A program made the translations under genes and the position numbers. The notes below the pieces were generated by a model. That model worked only from the letters and a program-made list of their open reading frames with translations. It was not told the DNA's origin and ran no database searches. From Chryseobacterium sp. 3008163 (lineage in GTDB: Bacteria; Bacteroidota; Bacteroidia; Flavobacteriales; Weeksellaceae): a stretch of DNA of 64,000 bases. Where the stretch lies: the NCBI RefSeq assembly GCF_003669035.1, contig NZ_CP033070.1:4494637-4558636 (forward strand). The letters run 5' to 3'. Of the stretch, positions 36,471 through 45,472 are shown piece after piece (the first letter of the stretch is position 1; each line of letters opens with the position of its first letter).

Positions 36471-37142
36471 ATGAAAAAACCAGTGATAGCAATTGACGGA
36501 TTCTCATCTACAGGGAAAAGTTCTATTTCAAAAATTATTGCCGAAAAATTAGGGATTGTACATCTCGACACTGGTGCTCTATATCGTGGAATTACTTGGT
36601 TTGCATTACAAAACTGTCTGAGTGAAGACCAAACCATCAATCTTCAGCAGCTTTTTGATTCTTTTTCATTAATCGAACTTGAATTTAAAAATGATAATGG
36701 TGAATTGGTTTTATTTTTAAATCATATCAATATTTCAAAAGAAATTCGTTCCAACGAAGTTTCAGATAATGTAAGTCTTATCGCCAAACAAAAAGAAGTT
36801 AGAGATTTTCTTTTACAGTCTCAGCGCAATTTGGCAGAAAAAGGTGGAATTATAATGGATGGCAGAGATATTGGCACAGTAGTACTGCCAAACGCCGATT
36901 TTAAATTTTTTCTGACTGCTAGTATTGAAGAAAGAACCAAAAGAAGATATCAGGAATTACTGAGTTTAGGAATAGATGCTGACGAACAGCAAGTGAAAGA
37001 AAACCTTATTGCAAGAGATAAAATCGACAGTGAGCGAGAAATTGCACCTCTAAAGCAGGCAGATGATGCAATTGTCATAGATAACACGATGCTTACTAAG
37101 AAAGAGACAATAGAAAGTATACTGACACATTTAAAAAATTAA
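36471..37142 (+). CDS. cmk: Cytidylate kinase
   Basis: A 223-residue nucleoside monophosphate kinase that phosphorylates CMP and dCMP. I choose the ATG at 36471 (MKKPVIAIDGFSSTGKSS), not the upstream TTG in a long frame. The P-loop is residues 10-18. HLDTGALYRGITW, GGIIMDGRDIGTVVLPNADFKFFLTAS and RTKRRYQEL are the NMP-binding and LID signatures. Length is normal. It follows porQ and is probably in the same transcript. Confidence 0.96.
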   Translation: MKKPVIAIDGFSSTGKSSISKIIAEKLGIVHLDTGALYRGITWFALQNCLSEDQTINLQQLFDSFSLIELEFKNDNGELVLFLNHINISKEIRSNEVSDNVSLIAKQKEVRDFLLQSQRNLAEKGGIIMDGRDIGTVVLPNADFKFFLTASIEERTKRRYQELLSLGIDADEQQVKENLIARDKIDSEREIAPLKQADDAIVIDNTMLTKKETIESILTHLKN

Positions 37143-37232
37143 CAATTTTTATAGGTTAAAAACACTATTTGGTATATTAATTGTAACATTTGATACATAA
37201 AATATTTATTAACATAATTAAAAAAACAAGGA

Positions 37233-37582
37233 ATGTCTAGAAAAGAAAACAATACAGCAGGTATTTTAGCAGGATTATTGGCAGGTGCTGCAGCAGGAGT
37301 AATCTTAGGAATGTTATATGCTCCGGAAGAAGGTAAAGAAACCAGAAAAAAAATTAAAAACAAAGCGAACGACCTGAAGGAAGAAGCTAAAAATAAATAC
37401 GGAGAAGTTTCTGAAAAGTAAAAGATCAGTATGGAAACATCTCTTCTACTTTCAAAGAAACAGCAAGCAGCGTAGCACATACTGTAAAAGATGGTTACGA
37501 CAAATATAAAGATCAGATTGTTTCTAAAACTACTGATATTGTAAAAGATGTTGAAACAGGATTGAATGATTTGAAAGGATAA
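37233..37582 (+). pseudogene. YtxH-domain protein, one frameshift
   Basis: A small membrane-anchored protein. MSRKENNTAGILAGLLAGAAAGVILGMLYAPEEGKETRKK is the YtxH signature: a Gly/Ala-rich membrane span followed by L-Y-A-P-E-E-G-K-E-T-R. The frame closes after VSEK at 37421. One added A near 37417 continues as VKDQYGNISSTFKETASSVAHTVKDGYDKYKDQ to a stop at 37582, giving about 116 residues. This tail has the repeated amphipathic YtxH-like helices. It is followed by a terminator and the holin-like gene. Confidence 0.8.
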
Positions 37583-37603
37583 TTCATTTTAATTTAAATA
37601 ATA

Positions 37604-37637
37604 AAAGGAACTTTGACCAAATTAAAGTTCCTTTTTT
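37604..37637 (+). terminator. Terminator after the YtxH gene
   Basis: AAAGGAACTTT (37604-37614) and AAAGTTCCTTT (37624-37634) form a perfect 11-bp stem with a 9-nt loop, followed by a run of T. Confidence 0.86.
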
Positions 37638-37657
37638 TGTAACTTTTAAAAAAAACA

Positions 37658-37966
37658 ATGATTGAAACTGTAAAAGAATATGCATCAAAGCGAATAGATT
37701 TGCTAAAAATTCAGGCGACAGAAAAGTCGTCAATTTCGGCAGGAGTAATTGCTTACTTAGTTATTTTATTAGCTGCTTTTGCTTTTTTTATTATCCTTTT
37801 TAATTTTGGATTGGCATTTTTTATTGGTAAAGCATTGAACAATACTTCTTATGGATTTTTAATTGTTGCTGCATTTTATTTGCTTATCACAATTTTAGTT
37901 GTTACCTTTAAAAAGCGCATCGTAAATGTTGTTGCCGATAAAGTAATAGAATTTTTAAATCACTAA
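37658..37966 (+). CDS. Holin-X-type (phage holin family) membrane protein
   Basis: A 102-residue protein. It starts MIETVKEYASKRIDLLKIQATEKSS, an amphipathic helix, and has two transmembrane spans at about 35-60 and 68-90 that end in basic residues. This is the layout of the family labelled phage holin/Holin-X (PF07332-like), common as a chromosomal gene beside YtxH genes. There is no phage context, so lysis is not implied. It overlaps nothing and sits 2 nt before the next gene. Confidence 0.78.
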   Translation: MIETVKEYASKRIDLLKIQATEKSSISAGVIAYLVILLAAFAFFIILFNFGLAFFIGKALNNTSYGFLIVAAFYLLITILVVTFKKRIVNVVADKVIEFLNH

Positions 37967-37968
37967 TT

Positions 37969-38466
37969 ATGAGCAGAAATTATAGTAGCTTAGAAGAACT
38001 TAGAAGAAAGAAAAAGCTTTTAAAAAGTGAAGTTGAGGATTTAGAAGGATTGTTAACTTTCAAAAATACAAAAGAAAGCTTAAGTGCATTCACCAATGGT
38101 TTAACTGATCAATATCTGAAAGAAAAAATTGATGAAGATGGTGAAGAAACCACAGTTCTCAGAAAAGATGTCATCGCCAAACAGTTGACTTCAGAGGTAA
38201 AAGATTTATTACTCAATAGAAATACCGCGATGGGAATTGCCGGAAGCGCCTTCAAAGGTGATGCAATGGACACGCTTGTGAAACTTGCAGTGACAGCTTT
38301 TGTTGCCAATTACGCCAAGAAAAACATGAGAAGCTCAAATTGGAAAAAGAAAGTATTAGGCGCAGCATTAATTTATGTAGCACCAATGGCTTTAAAATTT
38401 CTTAGAACAAAATTAGAGGCTTATCAAAAAACAAAAAGTGTATCCAGTATGGAGCAACTTATATAA
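37969..38466 (+). CDS. Conserved hypothetical protein with a short basic, helical C-terminus
   Basis: A 165-residue protein of unknown function. The N-terminus SLEELRRKKKLLKSEVEDLEGLL looks coiled-coil. A hydrophobic segment at about 95-118 (MAGSAFKGDAMDTLVKLAVTAFVANYA) and another near 127-145 (KVLGAALIYVAPMALKFL) may be membrane-bound. It starts 2 nt after the holin-like gene, so the two are co-translated, and the YtxH gene lies before them. A cell-envelope role for the trio is inferred from context. Confidence 0.7.
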   Translation: MSRNYSSLEELRRKKKLLKSEVEDLEGLLTFKNTKESLSAFTNGLTDQYLKEKIDEDGEETTVLRKDVIAKQLTSEVKDLLLNRNTAMGIAGSAFKGDAMDTLVKLAVTAFVANYAKKNMRSSNWKKKVLGAALIYVAPMALKFLRTKLEAYQKTKSVSSMEQLI

Positions 38467-38542
38467 TATTAATGAGTTAGATATTAGAATCTAAAATTTA
38501 GTTTAATAAATAAGTTATGTTTTAAAATCTAATTTCTAACTT

Positions 38543-39268
38543 CTATTTTGAATACAATTGGCCTAAAATAATTCCGGCCGCCATAGATACATTCAAACTT
38601 TCTGTAGATTGAGATTTTCCAAATCTTGGAATTGAGATTTTTTCGTGAAGTAATTTTTCGGTTTCTTCACGCATTCCCTTTCCTTCGTTTCCTAAAATTA
38701 AATTGATTTTTTCCGGCTTTTCAAAGGTGTAGATATTTTCTCCATCCATATCTGTACCTATGTTTGTGTTTTTAGTTTCAGATAAATAGTCAACGAGATT
38801 ACAGTAAACAATATTGACTCTTGTGAAAGATCCCATACTTGCCTGAATAACCTTTGGATTGTAGAAATCTACTGTGTCTTCACTACAAATGATCTGCTCG
38901 ATTCCGAACCAATCTGCCAAACGAATAATTGTTCCTAAATTTCCCGGATCCTGAATTCCGTCTAAAACCAACTGGATATTTTTATCTTCTAACTTAGATT
39001 CTTCATTTAATTCACAAACTGCCACAGAATCTTTAGGATTTTGTAGGAAACTAATCTTTTTCAATTCATTTTCAGTGATTTGATGTATAATGGTTTCCTT
39101 AAAATTTAAATTTTGAGGATTTGTAGAAAATATTTCTTTAATTTTAAAGTTAGAATTGGGAAGTTCGGAAATGATTTTATTCCCTTCAACCAAAAACAAA
39201 TTGTATTTTTGCCTGAACTTCTTTTTATCTAAAGACTGTAAAACTTTTATTGTATGAGCTGTAAGCAT
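38543..39268 (-). CDS. TrmH-family (SpoU) RNA 2'-O-methyltransferase
   Basis: A 241-residue enzyme with the alpha/beta-knot fold. I choose the ATG at 39268 (MLTAHTIKVLQSLDKKKFRQKYNLFLVEGNKIISEL), typical of the RlmB/TrmH N-terminal domain. The three SPOUT motifs are seen: GIQDPGNLGTIIRLADWFG, NLILGNEGKGMREE and IPRFGKSQSTESLNVSMAAGIILGQL. The methyl donor is S-adenosylmethionine; the target nucleotide in rRNA or tRNA is not known. Its start codon overlaps the divergent tamL start by 15 nt. Confidence 0.9.
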   Translation of the reverse strand: MLTAHTIKVLQSLDKKKFRQKYNLFLVEGNKIISELPNSNFKIKEIFSTNPQNLNFKETIIHQITENELKKISFLQNPKDSVAVCELNEESKLEDKNIQLVLDGIQDPGNLGTIIRLADWFGIEQIICSEDTVDFYNPKVIQASMGSFTRVNIVYCNLVDYLSETKNTNIGTDMDGENIYTFEKPEKINLILGNEGKGMREETEKLLHEKISIPRFGKSQSTESLNVSMAAGIILGQLYSK

Positions 39269-41852
39269 TTTAAGAATTCTCCTCAAAAATATTATAAAAT
39301 TCTATCATTTGCAACTGTTGTTGGTGTCCTTTATGCTTGTAGTACCACAAAAAAGTACCTGAAGGTGAATTTTTACTGACAAAAAACAACTTTCAATTTG
39401 AAGATAAGAAAGAATTTTTTGATGAAGAACTGAAGAATTACGTTCAGCAAAAACCTAATAAGAAAGAATTGCTTTTCATGCCGCTTGGGCTTTTATTGCA
39501 CAATGCTGCAAATCCTAAGTATGATACATTATTCAGTGAATATTTGACCTACCCCAGTGAAATGAGAGATCAAAAGCTAAGGGATTCACTATTCGTTAAA
39601 TACAATATGCCTGAAAGCATTGGGAAAAGTTTATTGTGGGACAGAATTTTACATAACTTTGGAACGCCGCCGGTAATTCTTGATCAGACAAGAACAGACA
39701 AGAGCGCAGAGTCTATTAAAAAAGAATGACTTACCGTGGTTATTGGGATTCTGAGGTTAAATTTAAACACGAATTAGATTCAACTTCCAAAAAAGCAGCG
39801 GTAACTTACTTTTTAACGCATAACAGCCCAACCAACATTAAAGAATATTACTATAATATTCCTGATGCTGCAGTTAAAAGTCTTTATCAGCAAAACATCA
39901 ACGAAACACTTATCAAGTCAAAAAAAGTACTTGATCAGACAGTTCTTGAAAAAGAGGTTGCAAGAATTAATGATATCATGCGAAGAAGCGGTTATTATAA
40001 ATTTAATAATGGCAATGACGAAGTATATTTTGTAGCTGACTCATTAAAAGATAGAAAAAATGTACCGTTAACGCTTGAAATTCATAAAGATTCTGCAGAT
40101 TCGCCATATAAACGTGCTACATTTGGAAATATAGATGTTGCCATCGTTGATGAGCCAAGTGATTTTGGCAGAAAAACGGTGAAAGACAGTTTGCGAAGAA
40201 TCAGATTTCATAAAATGAATGATAATTACAAAACCAATTCTATCTGGAGAGCAATTATTGTTGATAATAAATCAGTTTATAATCAAAATCAACTTGATTT
40301 AACGAAAAGAAATCTTCTTGCAATGAATAATTTTAGCATTCTGAAAGCTAAAGATTCTTTAAGACAAGGTGGCGCCATAAAGCCAAATGACAGCATCATT
40401 GATGTTTTGTATTTGCTAAAACCACTTCCAAAATATGAACTTAAATTAGGTACAGATTTAAATTATTCTCAATTTTTAAATTGGGGATTATCCCCTTCAG
40501 TCGATCTTACTACGAGAAATGTGTTCCGAGGTGCAGAAAACCTTTCTACAAGCCTTTCTGGTACTTTCGGACGTGTTGTGAACCCACGGGATTTAGATAA
40601 CAGGATTTGGGCTTATGAACTATCAGCTCAGGCCTCTCTAAGTTTTCCTCGTTTATTACTGCCTTTTAATTACTATAAATTGATTCCTAAAAGATATACA
40701 CCAACATCATCAATTGTTTTGGGAGCATCGGTGCAGAATAATATAGGATTAGGCAGGGTTAACTTTAATACAGGTTTAAATTATTTTGCTAACGTTAATG
40801 ATCAGTCATCACACAGATTGACTTTATTTAATACGCTTTTCAGTTTAACAAAAAATAAAGACAGCTATTACGATTTCTTCGTTAATGATGATGCCGTGAG
40901 AAGAGATGTCTTTGGAGATTATTTTGCATACAGCCCTACAACAGCACAACAGTTTAATTCTGGCGCATTGACAAGAGATCAAGTTTCTGAGCAAATCATT
41001 ACAGATTTACCCTATATTGAAAGTCTTAGTCAGGAAAAAACTGACAAATTATTATTGCCTTTTCTTGGAACGCTAGTCAACAAAGACAGACAAACTCAGG
41101 ATGTTCTTATTTCATCTTTTATTTATAATTTTATTTACAACGAAATCGGAAAAAAAGATTATCCAAACGCATTCTATTTTAATGGGAAAATGGAAGTTGC
41201 AGGTAATATCCCGAGCATATTCAATCAAAAAAGAAAAGATGATGGTGGCGTTTTGAGAAGTCCGGAACGTACAATTTTCGGAATTCCTTATGCACAGTTT
41301 GTGAAATTTGATTTTGATGTAAGAAAGTATTTTAAATTTAATGGAAACCAAACATTAGTTCTTCGCCAATTTATCGGATTAGGAATTCCGTATGGAAACT
41401 CTTCTTCTATGCCTTTTGTACGATCTTATTTTAATGGTGGTGCAAATGATATTCGTGCTTGGGTGGCTTTTGGAGGTTTAGGCCCCGGCGGTTCTCAGGT
41501 TGACGAAAGAGTGAGAACTTATTTAATGGGTAATGTGAAATTGACAACCAATTTAGAATATAGAATTCCGCTTAATGACATGTATGAAGGTGCAATTTTC
41601 ACAGACATCGGAAACGTTTGGAATACAGAAAACAATGGTTTTGATGATCAGTTTAAATTTAATAAATTCATCAGAGAAATGGGTGTCGGCAGCGGAGTTG
41701 GTTTAAGAGTAAATGTAGCGTATATCACTTTAAGATTAGATTTGGCCTATAAAATTTATGACCCGAACAAACCTGATGGCGAAAGGTGGAGATTCAATCA
41801 ATTTCAGCCTTTGAAACCTACACTAAATATCGCATTTGGATATCCTTTTTAA
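39254..41852 (+). pseudogene. tamL: TamL-like BamA/TamA-family outer-membrane lipoprotein, two frameshifts
   Basis: A large Omp85-superfamily protein, about 866 residues after repair. The ATG at 39254 starts a signal MSCKHF-x-LSFATVVGVLYAC, so the mature protein is a lipoprotein, as in Bacteroidetes TamL. The first frame stops after about 36 codons. Adding one A near 39348 and one near 39720 joins the three parts. POTRA-like domains come first and then a 16-strand barrel, ending NIAFGYPF. FYFNGGANDIRAWVAFGGLGPGG-type and RLDLAYKIYDPNK segments match the barrel. In other Bacteroidetes TamL acts with TamB in envelope lipid transport. Confidence 0.86.
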
Positions 41853-42466
41853 TCCGCAGAAATTCCCAATACAAAATAAACTACAGCAATCACTCTGGCG
41901 AGAATCTCTCTGGATTGGTTTCTGTAGAAACTTTCGGGTTTGTTGACATCTTGCGCATCAAATCCTAGCGCATTCATGTTATTATTTCTTGCAAAAAACA
42001 ATGCCCGAAGATTATGAAAACCTTGTGAAACGATAATGACGTTTTTCTTTCCGTAAATATCTTTGCAGCGTAAAATACTTTTATACGTGTTAAAACCTTC
42101 CGGATCTTCAATAATGATATCTTCCGGAACACCTTCCTGATAAATCAAATAATTTTTCATTGCAGCCGGCTCATTGTAACCTTTGCTTTTTTCACCACTC
42201 ACGATGATTTTTTTTATTTTTCCGTGATGATACAGCAATGCTGCTGCATCCATTCTTTTAGTAAAATAAGGATTAGAAAGCCCCGAACGCATTCTGGGAG
42301 AAGTTCCCAAAACCAAAGCAATTTCTCTTGGCGGAATTTTTGAAATCTTATTATACGTTCTTCCGTTGGTAATCCCAAAAACCCAGACATTACAAAGACA
42401 TATCAAGAGAAAAACCAATTCTATTGATAAAAAAATAAATTTAAATATGTTTCGGATGATTCTCAA
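41849..42466 (-). CDS. SanA/YdcF-like DUF218 membrane protein
   Basis: A 205-residue protein with one N-terminal transmembrane span (about 5-28) and a DUF218 domain: IALVLGTSPRMRSGLSNPYFTKRMDAAALLYHHGKIKKIIVSGEK then EPAAMKNYLIYQEGVPEDIIIEDPEGFNTYKS and VIIVSQGFHNLRALFFARN. The Asp/His/Arg pattern is conserved in SanA, YdcF and ElyC, which affect the cell envelope. Its stop codon overlaps the tamL stop tail to tail. Its ATG overlaps the previous gene's stop by 4 nt (ATGA type). Confidence 0.87.
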   Translation of the reverse strand: MRIIRNIFKFIFLSIELVFLLICLCNVWVFGITNGRTYNKISKIPPREIALVLGTSPRMRSGLSNPYFTKRMDAAALLYHHGKIKKIIVSGEKSKGYNEPAAMKNYLIYQEGVPEDIIIEDPEGFNTYKSILRCKDIYGKKNVIIVSQGFHNLRALFFARNNNMNALGFDAQDVNKPESFYRNQSREILARVIAVVYFVLGISAD

Positions 42467-43587
42467 CTAAAGTCAAAGTTAAGCTTTATTTTCTTAGTTT
42501 TCGCAATCGACATGCAAGCTAAAATTTTACCTTGAGCCTCTTCTTTTTCGGTAAGATATTCGTTTTCTAAAAGCTCAACTTCTCCTTCTTCCAAAGTACA
42601 TTCACAGCTTCCGCAAATTCCCGATTTACAGGAATAAGGAACATTGAATTTTTGAATTAAAAGTTGTTGCAGAATTTTTTCTTTATTATTTGGAAGTTCA
42701 GTCTGATAATTTTCCCCAAACATTTTAAAGTCTATCTGTACATTTTCAATCAACGGAAACTCTTTTTCTACAGGATAAATATCATCATTAAACTCTTCAA
42801 ATAATTCAAAATGAATATTCTTCTTCGGAATTCCGTGATGGTAGCAGGCATTTGCCAGAGTTTTGATCATCTCCCCTTTTCCACAAATCAAAACTTCATC
42901 TACTGCATCCCAAATCGTAGATTCTTCATCGGTGTCATCTAAGTGAAGGATCTGATTGATAATCAAATTTAATTTCTTGGCATCTAATCTCCCGTAGAAA
43001 AATTGGTCAGCAGTTTTTTCCTGAGAATAAAAGTAGAAAATCTGAAGCCTATCGCCATATTTATGAGCAAGATTATCTAAAAGATCACGATAAATAAGTT
43101 CCTCAGAGCTTTTATTTCCAAGAAACAAAAAAAGTCTCGTTCTCGGCTCGTTATAAAGAATGTTTTTAAAATGACTAAGAATCGGAGTAATCCCTATTCC
43201 TGCAGCAAAACCCACAATAGTCCGGAATTCACTAGGTTTTGAAACAATGGTAAATCTACCATTGGGCTCGCTTACAAGTAACTCATCACCAGATTGATAG
43301 TTTTTATAAAGTTCTGCAGTTGCTCCGTTTTGAGAATTAATTTTAATTCCTAATGTTATTTTTTCTTCATACGGCGCCGAAGTCATCGAATAATCATTGA
43401 TAACTTCTTTTCCACCAGCATTGAATTTGATACTTACAAACTGCCCCGCCTCAAACTTAAAATTCTCACTAAGATTCTCAGGAATTTCAAGCTCCAACGA
43501 AAAAGTATTTTTGGTCAGGTCTTCCTTTTTAGCTATTTTTAGGCCGTGAAACTGCGTCAGTTTTCCTTTATAGATTTGTTGTTCCAT
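42463..43587 (-). CDS. Ferredoxin-type NAD(P)H reductase (PaaE-like)
   Basis: A 374-residue electron-transfer protein. An N-terminal FAD-binding barrel (FVSIKF, then VINDYSMTSAPYE) is followed by an NAD(P)-binding part: GFAAGIGITPILSHFKNILYN and EVLICGKGEMIKTL. A C-terminal plant-type [2Fe-2S] ferredoxin domain has cysteines at 320, 325, 328 and 358 (CKSGICGSC, then ACMS). The order matches PaaE, the reductase of phenylacetyl-CoA epoxidase, but no paa genes are seen here, so the oxygenase partner is unknown. It overlaps the SanA-like gene by 4 nt. Confidence 0.88.
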   Translation of the reverse strand: MEQQIYKGKLTQFHGLKIAKKEDLTKNTFSLELEIPENLSENFKFEAGQFVSIKFNAGGKEVINDYSMTSAPYEEKITLGIKINSQNGATAELYKNYQSGDELLVSEPNGRFTIVSKPSEFRTIVGFAAGIGITPILSHFKNILYNEPRTRLFLFLGNKSSEELIYRDLLDNLAHKYGDRLQIFYFYSQEKTADQFFYGRLDAKKLNLIINQILHLDDTDEESTIWDAVDEVLICGKGEMIKTLANACYHHGIPKKNIHFELFEEFNDDIYPVEKEFPLIENVQIDFKMFGENYQTELPNNKEKILQQLLIQKFNVPYSCKSGICGSCECTLEEGEVELLENEYLTEKEEAQGKILACMSIAKTKKIKLNFDFS

Positions 43588-43708
43588 ACTTCATTTCAAA
43601 AATAAATAAAAAATAATTATGAAACGGTCTGTGACGTAATTTTCTTACCAATAAAACCAGTGAGAAATACCCGTCGTATATTTCATGATAACAACAGAAT
43701 ATCTACTT

Positions 43709-44269
43709 ATGAAAAAGATACTTTTATCGACACTTTTAGCTGTCACACTTTTTAGCTGTAAAAAAGAAGCTGAAAAAACGGAGGAAAATATGATTGCGAA
43801 TGATTCAATTTCAAATATAGCTCCAGAACCTCTTCCTGCAAAAGCTTCTCTAAAAGCGTTGAGTCCACAGCAAACTACTGATTTCTTACAAACTAAAAAT
43901 GATACTTTATATGTAACCAATTTTTTTGCAACGTGGTGCGGACCATGCGTGAGAGAAATTCCACATTTTAAAGATAAAATTACAGAATTAAAAGGCCAGC
44001 CTGTGAAAATTACATTTATCAGTATGGATACCAAAGAAGTCTGGAATACTGAAGTTCCTACTTTCGTAGATAAACAAGGCATTAGAAACAATACCATTCT
44101 TTTAGATAATAGTCTGCTTGATGAAACTTTTTTTAAGAATAATTTTAAAGAGTGGAAAGGCGATGCAATACCATTCACATACATGAGAAAAGGTGATAAA
44201 ACGGATGAATATTTAGGAATGATGACTTCAGAACTATTAAATTCAAAAATTGATTCTTTTATCAAGTAA
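43709..44269 (+). CDS. TlpA-like thioredoxin-fold lipoprotein
   Basis: A 186-residue lipoprotein when begun at the ATG at 43709, MKKILLSTLLAVTLFSC (Cys17). An upstream ATG at 43685 would add a short extension that spoils the signal. The thioredoxin-like domain shows VTNFFATWCGPCVREIPHFKDKI with the CxxC active site, then ITFISMDT and a DKQGIRNNTILLDNS segment. Such proteins reduce or isomerise disulphides in the periplasm, for example in cytochrome c maturation. It is 21 nt before the FecCD-like permease and probably co-transcribed with it. Confidence 0.88.
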   Translation: MKKILLSTLLAVTLFSCKKEAEKTEENMIANDSISNIAPEPLPAKASLKALSPQQTTDFLQTKNDTLYVTNFFATWCGPCVREIPHFKDKITELKGQPVKITFISMDTKEVWNTEVPTFVDKQGIRNNTILLDNSLLDETFFKNNFKEWKGDAIPFTYMRKGDKTDEYLGMMTSELLNSKIDSFIK

Positions 44270-44290
44270 TTTTTCCGGAAACAATTTTTA

Positions 44291-45262
44291 ATGTCAAATA
44301 AATTTAAAACCCTGTGTTCAGTCTTGGTCTTCGCAATCATCTGTATGGCGATTATCAATCTGAATACAGGATTTTTAAATTTAAATCTTCATGATTTTCT
44401 CTATAATTCTGAAAATGGACAAATCGCTGAAATCAGAGCTAATCGTGTTTTGGTCATGCTTTTGGCAGGGATTTCGATTCCGACATCCGGTTTTTTGATG
44501 CAGGAATATTTCCAAAATCCACTTGCTGGGCCCGATATTTTAGGAATTACATCTGTTGCAAGTTTATCCGTCGCTTTTTACATTTTCTTTTCGCACAGCA
44601 TTTTACTGCCTGAATTTTTACAGAACAGCTTTTTAAGTCTATCCGCAATTGTTGGAAGTTTGCTTTTGATGCTCGTTCTGCTGTCAATGTCGAATAAATT
44701 TCAGGACAAATCATACTTGATCATTTTCGGATTCTTGGTTTCGGCGTTTGCAGGGGCAATAGTTTCTCTTTTGCAGTTTTACGCTGAAAATCAAAGTCTG
44801 AAAAACTATATTTTGTGGTCTTTCGGAGCGAATAATATGGTTTCGAGAAATCAGATTATCGTACTGTCGATTTTAGTGGGGATTGGATTATTTTGTTGTT
44901 TTAAAACCATCAAACCTTTAATAGGAAATTCTTTAGGAAGTTCTTATGCACAAAGTTTAGGAGTTAATTTAAATCATTTAAAAATATTGATCATTGTAAC
45001 TTCTTCACTCTTATCTGCTTCTATCACAGCTTTTTTAGGGCCTATTTTATTTATAGGAATTATTGTCCCTCACTTCTGCAGATTGATTTACAACCCGTCA
45101 AAACTTTGGCAGCAATGGATTTTGAATATGTTTTTGGGAATGCTCATTATGTTGATATTTTCAATTACCGCTGAAAAAACTCAGATTCCATTGAATGTAA
45201 TCAGTTCTCTGTTTGGAATTCCTGTAATTTTATTGATGCTTTTGAAGCAGAATAAGGTTTAA
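44291..45262 (+). CDS. FecCD-family ABC transporter permease (iron/siderophore/B12 type)
   Basis: A 323-residue inner-membrane permease with about nine or ten spans. Key stretches are EIRANRVLVMLLAGISIPTSGFLMQEYFQNPLAGPDILGITSVASLSV (the conserved R-x-P/N...G-x-x-L-A-x-P-x-x-L-G signature) and AFLGPILFIGIIVPHFCRLIYNPSKLW with the coupling helix, which is the BtuC/FhuB/FecCD hallmark. The substrate could be a ferric siderophore, haem or cobalamin. No periplasmic binding protein is encoded beside it. The ATPase gene lies about 210 nt downstream. Confidence 0.88.
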   Translation: MSNKFKTLCSVLVFAIICMAIINLNTGFLNLNLHDFLYNSENGQIAEIRANRVLVMLLAGISIPTSGFLMQEYFQNPLAGPDILGITSVASLSVAFYIFFSHSILLPEFLQNSFLSLSAIVGSLLLMLVLLSMSNKFQDKSYLIIFGFLVSAFAGAIVSLLQFYAENQSLKNYILWSFGANNMVSRNQIIVLSILVGIGLFCCFKTIKPLIGNSLGSSYAQSLGVNLNHLKILIIVTSSLLSASITAFLGPILFIGIIVPHFCRLIYNPSKLWQQWILNMFLGMLIMLIFSITAEKTQIPLNVISSLFGIPVILLMLLKQNKV

Positions 45263-45353
45263 ACTAAATTGTGAAGTCATTTATTAATTTTAAATCTCTC
45301 GCAGATATTCGAGAATATTTTTTTTAATTTAAATGATTAAAAATAATCCTCTC

Positions 45354-45414
45354 TGTTTGTCATTCCGGAGGAAACTAAGCTAAATTTGTAGAGATGCTTT
45401 CAGCTTGACAAACA
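45354..45414. repeat. Dispersed palindromic-end repeat, copy A
   Basis: A non-coding element with ends TTTGTCA and TGACAAA, containing TTTGTCATTCC, GAGGAAACTAAGCT and AGATGCTTTCAGCTTGACAAA. The same layout recurs at 49518-49567. It lies between the permease and ATPase genes of the FecCD-like transporter. Confidence 0.72.
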
Positions 45415-45472
45415 TTAATATTTAAATCAAAAAGAAAAATCTGTGAACATTTGCAGAAATTAAAGCTCAGAC

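Noticed and set aside
37658..37966. Prophage remnant suggested by a holin-family protein
   Set aside because: No other phage genes, integrase or attachment repeats are near. The family is also common as a chromosomal gene next to YtxH.
34527..41852. Programmed frameshifting in pyrH, tamL and the YtxH gene
   Set aside because: There is no shared slippery site with a downstream structure. Lesions occur in unrelated genes at random A/T runs and each is fixed by a single added base.
43645..44358. A 237-codon minus-strand open frame
   Set aside because: It lies antisense to the TlpA gene and the start of the permease gene, has no domain features, and fits a shadow of their codon use.
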